Both the position numbers and the translations under genes were made by a program. From Acanthochlamys bracteata (taxonomy: Eukaryota > Streptophyta > Magnoliopsida > Pandanales > Velloziaceae): 64,000 bases of DNA. Positions 36,301 through 46,207 of this stretch are shown here, piece after piece (within the stretch, counting starts at the first letter, position 1; every line of letters begins with the position of its first letter). The notes beneath the pieces are model-generated. The model was not told where the DNA came from. It saw only the letters and a list, made by a program, of their open reading frames with translations, and did not search any database. The stretch covers positions 6,078,501 to 6,142,500 of the forward strand of contig CM034128.1 in the NCBI GenBank assembly GCA_019914995.1. Reading direction: 5' to 3'.

Positions 36301-37139
36301 TTTTAGATGTTGAAATTATGAATTATGTAAGCTGGATATTAAATAGAATTAAGAAAATTATTATAAACCAACAATTTTCATTAAAGATTGTATTATCTCT
36401 TGATTATGAAATCTTAAAATTAAGTGTTTGGGATGTTATGTTTTCTGCTATGTTATTATAAATTTTGATGACTACTTGAATGCTTATAACTGTTTCAAAG
36501 CATTCTCATTATTTGATTTTTACATTAAGGTTTGCAAGCCACCAAATAGCCAAATTTTTAAGTTTTTTTCTATAATTTAAATTTACATTATGATGATTTG
36601 TTAGTTACCAAAGTAGCCAAATCTTAGATTTTGTAAATTTCAAATTATAGAGTTCGTATATCAATTTGAGTTCACGTGATGATGGTTTGTTAGTCACCAA
36701 GGTGTTCAAATTTTAAGTTCTTGTGATTTTCAAATTATGTAATTTATATATTCAGTTATCTATAAGTGTGTTATGCTTATAATAGAGATGATATTATATT
36801 AAAGATTTTATTTTATTATGAATAATTAAAATTTATAATTATAAGATATTTAGATTCGCCTAAAGGTGATTAGTAGTTCTTATAATTTATTAATATGATG
36901 TGATGCTTTATATATTTTATTAGATTTGTTTATTATATGCAAAGATAATAAACATGTCTAATTTGAATATACTTAATTATCAAATTAAGTTAAAATCTAA
37001 TTTTAGCATCATTATGGTTTGTGCTTGTATGTTGTTGTTTCATTCAAGCGAGAACTACGATATACATTTATTGCGTATTTGAACTGTTTGAATCTGATTT
37101 GTATTTATGCTTGAAATCAAAGTATTACTTTATGAACAT

Positions 37140-39460
37140 TTATTAATTTTGCAGCATTTATCCATATCTTTTTGCATTCGCATGCTATTTCTGTATCGCT
37201 ATTTAACGGACTTAATTTTTCTGATTATTGTGAACAAGTTCAGTTTTACTTAGGTGTACTAGATCTTGATTTAGCACTCTTAATAGAGAAATCCGCTGCT
37301 TTTATTGATAATATTATCGATGAAGAGATAATTTTCGTAATGTTTTGTGAAAGATCTACAGATTAAGCTTAATATTTATAGGAATGACTATTGCAAAGAG
37401 TAAGAATTTATGGAGGTATAGAAGAGCATTTTCAAATAGCTGATAAGTTACTGTTAGGACATGTATGAGTACGTTGACCATCATGAAATCTGATTGTTCT
37501 CGTACAGTATATGATCATGTTATTTAAACGTCAATATTGTCACAAGATTAAAGTCTTTGGGAATAAATGTAGATAAAAACGTTTTTGTAAGTTTATTGGT
37601 TCATTTCCTCCTGAATGTGTACCATTTCAAATAAACTATAATACTATAAAGGACAAACGGAATGTGAATAAATTGCATAATATGCTTGTATAAGAGGAGA
37701 CAAGATTTAAGAATTTAGAAACTCATTCGTTCATTTCATTAAGCATAAAGAAGATAGAAAGAAAGCCGCGAAAGGACGACTTAAGACAAATGAGTCGTCT
37801 AATTTATTCCATAAGAATAAACATAAAAATGACAAGTGTTGGTTTTGTAAGAAACTTGGACACTATCAGAAAAATTATCTGAAACGTAATGCTTGATTCA
37901 AAAAAAAATAATCATTATGTTTTGTATATTTCGAATCAAATTTAACTAAAATTATTTATAATACGTAGTGGATTGATTCTAGTTGTACCACTCACCTTTC
38001 AAATACGATGCAGAGATTCATTATGATCCGAATCATAAATCTAAGTGAAAATTTCATTTTCATAGGAAATTGAGTCAAAGCTTATGTTGAAGCTATTGGA
38101 ACTTATCTTTTGATTGTAGACACCGGATATCAATTGGATTTTATTGAAACTCTTTACGTACCTTCTAGTTTCCGGAACTTGATATTTTTGTCAAAGCATG
38201 ACATATATGGATGCGCTTTCAAGTTTGGGAAAGAATATTTTAGTTTATTTAAACAAAACCATATTATTGATTTTGGTGTTCTATATAATGTGTCATACAA
38301 GTTGAAACTTGGTAACTCATTTGTTGAATCACTTTTAATCTTGTATCATGATGTTGGCATTAGACGTGGTGAAAAAATAATTGTTCAGCTTACTTGTGTT
38401 ATAAACGTTTTTGTCACATATTCAAACCAATATTAGAAAAATTGGTAAATAATGAAATTATTCCAAATTTGAATTTTATTGATGTTGTTATGTGTATAGA
38501 TTGGATTAAAGAAAAATAAACCATTCACAATAACAAATGAGCCACAAGAAGTATACAGCTTTTTGAGACTATACACATTGATATTTGTGAACCATTTGAT
38601 CTTTCATCTTTAGTAAAAAAAATATTTTATCATCTTTATTAATAATTTTTCACATTATAGTTATGTCTATCTGTTACATGAAAAATTTTAAAAAATAAAT
38701 GCGTTAAAGGTATTTATTACTAAAGCTGAAATACAGTTAGACAGAAAAGTAAAAATTATCGGATCTGATAATGGTGGTAAATATTATAAAAATATGATAA
38801 AATATGACAGTGTACGAGTCTATTTGCTAAATTACTTAAAATACATAGTATATGTAGTCAATATACATTGCCAGGTACACCGCAATAAAGTAGTGTTGCG
38901 GAAAAATAATCATACTTTAATATTTGCAAGGCACTAAAGATTATATTCTTACTTAACAATGATCTAGCAATTTGAAAGTTGTCAGATTTTCAAATTTAGA
39001 CTTTACTGAATCTGTCGATAATAAAAGTTTACATTCGGATATGTGTTCTTTTAGTTTAAGGAGCAATATTATGAAATGAGCAAATAGTAATTTAAGTTAA
39101 ATTTGTTTGTCATTACTACTTCAACGATGTAAGCTGAATTTGTGACATGCTTTGAGGGCATAATTTAAACTAATTGGATATAGAACTTTATTTCAGGGCT
39201 TGAAATTGTTGACATTATTGTCAAGCTGTTAAAAATTTATTGTGATAATTCTGCAGCAATGTTCTTCTATCTAAAACAGCAAATACTTTAAGGGTGCTAA
39301 GTTTATGAAATTGAAATATCTTGCATCTAAATAAGTTTAAAAATAAAGAGTGTCAATTAAGCATATTAACATAAATCTTATGATTACGGATCCATTACCT
39401 AAAGGATTACCCCAAAAATATTTACAGAGCATGTCGAAAGAATGAGTATTCTTGAAATTT
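37140..39460 (+). pseudogene. Copia gag-pol remnant with internal deletion
   Basis: Retrotransposon polyprotein pieces appear in the usual order. Gag begins near 37190 (LFNGLNFSDYCEQVQFYLGV, then LDLDLALL). A zinc knuckle CWFCKKLGHYQKNYLKR lies near 37838. The pre-integrase region (38110-38360) includes TGYQLDFIETLYVPSSFRNL and KFGKEYFSLFKQNHIIDFG. Integrase fragments follow (IHIDICEPFD near 38560, IIGSDNGG near 38757, QYTLPGTPQ near 38860). Reverse transcriptase is missing. The tail of RNase H resumes near 39290 (KFMKLKYLASK, then ITDPLPKGLPQKYL near 39390). Stops and frame shifts are frequent. Confidence 0.85.
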
Positions 39461-39787
39461 TTTATGTTTATAATATTTGACACTCGAGTTCGTTGATATA
39501 TTGATTCTATTGTATCCTATTTCTATTGGTATATAATTGAATATGTGAAGACTAATAGTATTTATCTTCTATAAAATTATTATATGTACCATTATTGTTT
39601 TTTCTATTTATCAATCATGTTAAGTTTAAAACTAACTTATGGTGCACTGAAGGAACTATGTTGAGTTAATAATGTAGAACATGATAGTTTTTACTTTGAT
39701 ATTATAATGCAATCAATAAAAGAAAAGATTTAGTTTTTATAATTTGCACATTATATTTTTATTAAATTATAAAGTTAAATTTAACAC

Positions 39788-40056
39788 ATGAGTGAGAATA
39801 TTAGATGTGGTTCATTTGTCAAAATTTAATTGATTTGATAAAAATTAAGTTTGCTAAATTATATTGGATGTTCGAGAGTTCCTATTGGAATTTTAAGAGT
39901 TATATTTCCGTTGGAATTTTAAGAGTCATATAATATTCATTGTTATGATTGTTGGGTAATGAATATATTTGAAAATTTAATGAATTATATATTATATCCA
40001 TTATGATGATTAATGAATAATTAATATAATCTTTGTAAAATGAAAATCTTGGTCCT
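39788..40056 (+). mobile_element. 3' LTR of the Copia element, truncated
   Basis: It matches the first part of the 5' LTR (35840-36105) through AATCTTGGTCCTCC near 40055. The sequence then leaves the LTR and enters the DUF868 pseudogene with no LTR remainder. The visible divergence between the LTRs (many substitutions and small indels) indicates an old insertion. Confidence 0.7.
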
Positions 40057-40900
40057 CCTGAACACAGCCGCCATTTCTTCTTCAAGCCACAATCGGCTCT
40101 CTAGAACGCTCTGGTTACGGGACATAAACACCGCGCGACCTAACCCCCCACTGAACCACCAACCGTGCACGTCCTACACTCATGTCAACTGGTGAACCGT
40201 CTACGAATATAATCTAGTTTCCTCTAAAATTCCAGTTCAGTCTTCTCACATGGACAACCTTCATCTCGTCCACGCTCACTGACAGCTCCGATTATATACG
40301 TAGACCAGATTCCAGTTCAGTCTTCTCACATGGACAACCTTCATCTCATCCCGTCCATCTGATCACTATGTCATGCTCCCTTCTGCCGTCTCCAAAAGGG
40401 GCCTTGGTCGTGTACATGCTGTGTCCAACAACCTTCTCTCTTCTGCCAATCATGGCAAAGTTTGCCACGCAAACTGTGTCCTCGAATTTCTTAATGTAAT
40501 CCTTACAGGCATCGCCCAGAAGGAGAGCAAATTCGGCATCTGTGATGATGAAGACCTAGAAATCTTCAATCGGCTCCTGTGAACAAGGGTGTACTTGGCA
40601 CCTGATACGTTCCAGTGGAGGTCGAGGACAATATCCCCGGAGACGAAAGAGCAGCTGTCACGCATCCTTTTAAGAAGCCTGGTGTTGGCGATGTCATCAA
40701 CAGCAATTGAGAGGGCAGGTCCAGCAAGGGCGGTAGACAAGGTGATACGGATGAAGACTTGCTTGCCGGAGGAAAGAAGGCTACGGTAGACTGAGGCGAC
40801 AGTGCTCTGCCGACTGCTCCGCTGCAGGAAGTGTCGGAGACCTTGACGGGTGCTCGCTGAAGCAGGAAGCAAAGTCTCTCATGGGAAGGAAGGAAAGAGA
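40057..40900 (-). pseudogene. DUF868-family gene, broken
   Basis: DUF868 proteins are plant-specific and of unknown function, and usually come from intronless genes. On the minus strand the match starts near 40820 with QSTVASVYRSLLSSGKQVF, then SIAVDDIAN, FVSGDIVLDLHWNVSGAKYT (about 40600). A frame change follows, then VFIITDAEFALLLGDA, YIKKFEDTV, GHSMYTTKAPFGDGRREHD (to about 40370), VRRLNWNF (about 40240), FVDGSPVDM and, in another frame, DVHGWWFSGG, AVFMSRNQSVLESRLWLEEE near 40090. At least two frame changes and a stop in the GN-I segment rule out a functional protein. A segment of about 40 bases (40229 and 40309) is duplicated with an 80-base offset inside it. Its 3' end abuts the truncated Copia LTR. 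Confidence 0.8.
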
Positions 40901-42850
40901 AGTTCTGCAAAGTAACAAACATTCCTTCCTTTAATCCCTTCTATTTCTCTATTCTAAAGTGACCCTCTGCTTTGCTGCTGGAAATGGGAAGAAGAGGGAA
41001 AGCAAGAACAAGAAAAGCTGGAAACTTGATATTCAATTGTTGCTGTCCTTCTTCTTGCCCGACACAATACACTACAGTTTTTTTGCACGGTTTAAATTGC
41101 TACTGCAGTTTTTAATGGTATCAACGAAATGAGGGAAGAGGAACAACTAAAAGAAGAGTTTTCATAAATGCAGCAGTTGCGAGAATCTTCGATATATAAA
41201 AACACATTCATGAAGATAGTTTATACCTTTATCTAAAAGAAAAATGAAAGATCACTGGAAAAGATACTATGTTAATGTTTGACCTATAATATTCAGGAAG
41301 GTACAGTTCAACTCCAACTTCCTACTTTATTATTGATTCGTTCTAAGAGAGAAACAAACAAAACCACTGTAGAGGATAGTAAGCTTGTCAGTTCCTTTAG
41401 CATAAGCACGGCCTATTCCTAGTCAACTCCTTTGGATTCCTTGTCGTAGCTTCGGCATTCAACTACTTTTTAAAAAGGCGAAATAATGACAAAAAAAACA
41501 ATAGAATATATCCGTGTGCTACAGAAAATTATCTTTTAGTAATGATTATTAAAATTTCGATTTTAAATTTTATAATTTTATATTTTTATATCAATTAAAC
41601 GATTATACTTGACACAAAATTTTGATCTTACTTCCGATCTTTAAAATTCAGATCTTATTCACAAAATTTTTAATATTTCGATCTTATTTGCAACTTTATG
41701 ATTTCAGTTTATAAGAAATTCTTTTAGATCAGAAAAACTCTCGAAAATTTTGAGTGAAGCTAGAATAGATAAAAAAGATCTATTTTTCATTTGTGGAGGA
41801 TGTAATAGTGTTTGATTTATTTTGTGGGGGTTCGTTATAGAAGTAAGAAATTATTTTATGCGTGATGTTTTGGATTATATTATTCTCTTTATTTTGAGGC
41901 GATAAAGATAATCACTTATCACCTAATTGATTGATTATATAAAAAGTTAGATTTTTTAAATATGGGTATAACTATATAAGTATGCATTATAAAATAATGA
42001 TATAGTGTATAAATAGGTTGTGATAATAAACTAAATAAAATATAAAAAATTCTTAATATATAGTCTATCTAAACCACAAATATGAATATTGCTAATTTTT
42101 ACAATAAGATTAAATATAAAAAAATTATGTTTTAAATTTTTAGCAATTTTAATAAATATTAATTAAAATTTTCAAAGCATTAAATAATTTCAAAAAAAAT
42201 TACCGATAAATAAAATTTTGTAATCTTACTTTCCGATGTTACGATCCTGCGCAACCGAAACGATCCTATATAAAATTCCGATCTTAACAACCTTACTACT
42301 AGCTGTTCTCTCTATGATATAGTCCAGCTGAAGTGTGAATCTCAGTCTTTTATTTCTGCCTCCCTTACCCTATCATATACTAAGACATTACTAATGGCCA
42401 TCACTAAACTATTGTGAAGTTTTCTTATACTAACAGCAGCCATGTTCACCCTCATTTTTCAACATTTTTCTGTGCAGTTTGGGTTTGTATCCAAGCTGGA
42501 TTTCTCACCCAATATTAGCAACAAAGCATTTCCACAAAGTTCACACCCATTGCATCTATATACTATTCACGGATAGTACATGTGCTAGGAAGCAAAGATA
42601 TACTGATAAAGGCCATGACAGTGCTAAAACGGCTAATGGTGTAAAACAACAAGTAGTAACTAGAATTTAGTAGAGTATATGATTTGACTGAAAGCAGGAC
42701 CTCAAGATATTCAATAAATTACACAATTACTTGTTATACATTGTAAAATTAGTGAGAGTTTAATCTTTTAACTCCAGAAGCATAAAGAAATAAGCTGTAA
42801 GCATTACAACAATACCTGGCCCTCTAAATTTGGTAAAATTGCAGTTACAG
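40901..42850. other. Non-coding AT-rich stretch
   Basis: No gene is recognised. The part from 41480 to 42300 is very AT-rich. The last few hundred bases should include the 3' UTR of the minus-strand phosphatase gene. Confidence 0.4.
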
Positions 42851-45800
42851 CTATCCAATATCCCTTGCAGTTTTAGATATTGGAACTGACCATCTCCCCA
42901 AATGTGCTGTGTAATTTACACATCTAACGACACCTCTTCTTGTTGGACCGTCAGGGAAATCCAGAACACTGATGCTGCCAGCATCAAGGTTGAAACATCC
43001 TGACCACCCTTTTGTAAGTTTGAGACACTGATATATGAGGGCAATGTGAACTGCAGGATGCGCAACTACAACAACATTTCTTTCAGGCTCTTCTGATTCT
43101 ACAGATAATTCTTCTAATAGGGACTTCCAAGCATTCGTTGCTTGATTCCAGAACCTAGTTATCACACCATTGCCGATATCATCCAATTTTTCTGAATTAG
43201 AAAATGAAGTAGCTGTCGGGATCTGGTACCAAAGAAAGGGATTAGTATGACATTCAGCAAGGTTTCAATCACAAGGCTGCAGAACTTAATAGTGAATATT
43301 TCCCAAGCTTTCTAAGACCAACATAAAACACTTTCATAAGTGCTTGGTACTGAAATTGTTTACTATGCATACTTGTTGAAGGATAGGTTCGATCTCAAGA
43401 TTAAGCATGTTCTTGACATCTACTTGACGTGGATTGCTGTCTGTGCCCAAGCAGTCTGCTGCCTCTTGAACCTGCAATATATTATTTTGACATAGAGTCA
43501 AATATGACTAGAAGATTAGAGTAGATCTACCACATATAATCATTCCTTGATGTATTTCAGAGAACATGCAACTGACTAAAAGAAATTAAAGGATGAGTCA
43601 CCTCACAAATCACTGTGGCAGTATCCACTGAGGCAATACGTGGGCTGCAAATAATGGAGTTAACTTTTATGTCAAGGAGCGCCTCTGCAATTTTATGAGA
43701 CTGTTGGTTGAATGGTCATTCACATAGAATGGGTTAGTACAATCACATTGTTTGAACATTCTCATCTGAAAGGAAAAGGAAAGGAACTACCTGAATAACT
43801 CCAAGCATATTCAGGGGCTCATAACCCATATTTGGAAAAACAGCCTGTAAATAGAAACAGGCTCGCTTCATTTAGATCCCACAATTCTTTAATATCATTA
43901 TTAATTACTTCTTGAATTATTGAAATATAAATCTTAGATGCAATGCTCAAAATCCTACACCAATTTAGTGTCTTTACTTCGAGAGATACTCGCGAGAAAT
44001 AACATTGCAAGTGTCCTTCCCTGACCTCATTATTGCTCCGTGTGGCTCCATGACATACTAAAATCATTCGCTTTGAAGTTTTTCTACCTCCAGAACTGCC
44101 ACCAGTTAAGGGAAATTGTGCTGTCTGAGACAGTAAAATGTGTAAGTACTAACAAAGAAAAAGAATTACACACAAGAAGAGAATAAGCTAAATTGCAATA
44201 GATGCACTTAGTGACTGAAATGCCTTTAGTCATAACAGGAAACGCATTTGTATGTGAACAAAAAAGGCTAAACTATCAAATGACATGATTTTCAAATTTA
44301 TAGCAATTGACTCACATTCTCCAGACCATGGCAATAAAGCTAAAAATTCCTTTCAAAGTGATCAAGAAAAGTCTTAAATTTCTAAGACATATACCTTCAG
44401 ATGTTATAAGAAATCATTCTACCTCCCAAAATTTACAAAGGTTATGACTTCAATCACATAATATAAAAACCAAATTATTCTTGAAGATGTTCATAACAAA
44501 CATTTCTGATCACCAACCTACATTATTAAATAGTAAAGGAATGAAAAAGGTGATCATCTCTTCCAAAATTGCAAGAAGCCTTGCAAGCTACATTCATGCC
44601 CAATATCATATAATTCAGAAGCCACATAGGTTTCAGCCTGACACGATAGTAGGTAGAGACAACTAGGATAGACACAGATAGAAAGTAGGTTATCACTTTC
44701 GTGAAAATTTTGTTGCTGCTGGAGGTAATCAATCTTACTGAGAAATTTTAACTTGCTTCTATGAAAAATGTTGTAAGCTAACACGTCTATGTTCAGACAA
44801 ACCTGATTTAGACGATTAAGACACACATGTAACAAACCCCCTCCTGGCTTTGAGTTGAAGTCCAAAACACTAACTCCACAGTTGCTTTGGATTAAGTACC
44901 GAAAGTAATGTGTGTCTAGCCCTGGATCAAATCAAGGAAGCTTAGAGGTCTTGCTGCATAAAATATGACAGGAGATTAGTGATATGCTACCTAATGCTGT
45001 AGCCACGAGAGCCTGATTAACTGCATTGTGGGCAACAAGGAGCACTGTCTTCCCTTCACAAGTTAAGATCTTATTCCAGCAAAGTTTAGCTCTGTCCCAC
45101 AGCTCTCTGACAGGATAGTGGCCATCAACAATTAAATTAGAAGCATCTTTCTGCCACATACCATATACGTCGCCAAACTTCTCCTTACCTTCACTCTTCA
45201 AGAGACCCTATACCCAAGCATGGGAAAGAGATTGTATGTATTTAAACGATAGGAAGCTTAAAATTGAAAGAGAAAACTACTCTAACAATCTCTGTAGTAC
45301 AACATAACAACGCAATATGATTACTTTCCCAACATAGAAAAACCTGGGCCATCCTTGAATCAGACAGAATCTCAACTAACTTGGAATGAGTAAAGATCAA
45401 TCTCCCTCAAGTCGTGTTCAGGAATCATCTCCCCTTCCCGAGAACCCCATATGATCTCAGCTGTTTTCTTCGCCCGAGCTAAAGGACTGTCAGCATTCAT
45501 CACCAACAATCAACACCAACCAGTGACAAGCACGCACTTATAAAAATTATATCAGCAAATTCGTTGCTATCTCAATGAATTCAAACAATAAACTGAAGTG
45601 AATAACAGAACCTGGTGAAGCAAAGATCGAAGGATTCGGCCTGGAGCATTCGGCGAGTTTCATCGGCTTGAGACTCGCCTTTCGGAGTAAGCACAGAGAG
45701 GTCGGAGCTTCCCTGGATTCTTCCCTCTTCGTTCCACGTGCTCTGACCGTGCCGTACTAGCACCACCCGCTTTGTCTCCCGCAACGAAACTCCCAGATCA

Positions 45801-45931
45801 TCCGCACGTTGCTGCGCCGCGGAACACGACGGCAAACGAGATCGACGGTGGCGATTGGAGAGAACGATCGCCAGGGGCGGTGTTGGCGCTTCTAAACACA
45901 GCAGCATTGCTTTGGTGTCTAACATCAGCAA
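42851..45931 (-). CDS. Chloroplast phosphoglycerate-mutase-like phosphatase, CA1Pase type
   Basis: Histidine-phosphatase superfamily protein resembling 2-carboxy-D-arabinitol-1-phosphatase, which in the stroma removes sugar-phosphate inhibitors of Rubisco. Nine exons, all with GT-AG borders: 45612-45931, 45381-45486, 44991-45207, 44803-44921, 44026-44124, 43791-43844, 43602-43700, 43373-43471, 42851-43222; together 494 residues. Residues 1-45 are Ser/Arg-rich without acidic clusters, as in transit peptides. Domain 1 has the catalytic RHGQSTWNE (Arg60-His61-Gly62), SPL, REIDLYSFQG and VAHNAVNQA. Domain 2 repeats the fold with VCHGATRSN in place of RHG and VAHPAVH, ending LDFPDGPTRRGVVRC and GRWSVPISK. 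The first domain looks active, the second altered. The start could also be Met9. It shares a 276-bp upstream region with the PPR gene. The exact substrate is inferred from family resemblance. Confidence 0.92.
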
Positions 45932-46207
45932 TAATCTTCTCGACTTCCGTCTCCTTCTCTTTAGACTGGGTTTCGATGAATGGCCTCTGTTTGCTTACGA
46001 TGGATAAATGCCAAGCTGGCAGTTTTAATCTACCGTGATTAGTGTGCCCACCATATTTTTTATGTTTTGCCATTTAGAGCCGGTTGTTTATTACACAGTT
46101 ACTGATTATTAGAACACCAAAGTTTAAAAAGCTGGAGCTTGCAGGGAGTCTGCTGATGGTGACAAGTTACTACGGAGAAAAGGCGACGCTCGAGTTCTTC
46201 TCCATCA
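45932..46207. promoter_or_regulatory. Shared upstream region of two divergent genes
   Basis: These 276 bases separate the start codons of the minus-strand phosphatase gene and the plus-strand PPR gene. Both promoters and both 5' UTRs must fit in or overlap here unless distant 5' exons exist. No clear TATA box stands at a normal distance from either start, as is common in divergent plant housekeeping pairs. Confidence 0.6.

Noticed and set aside
40373-40582. Plus-strand open frames of 66-69 codons
   Set aside because: The complementary strand carries the clear DUF868 similarity; these are antisense shadows.
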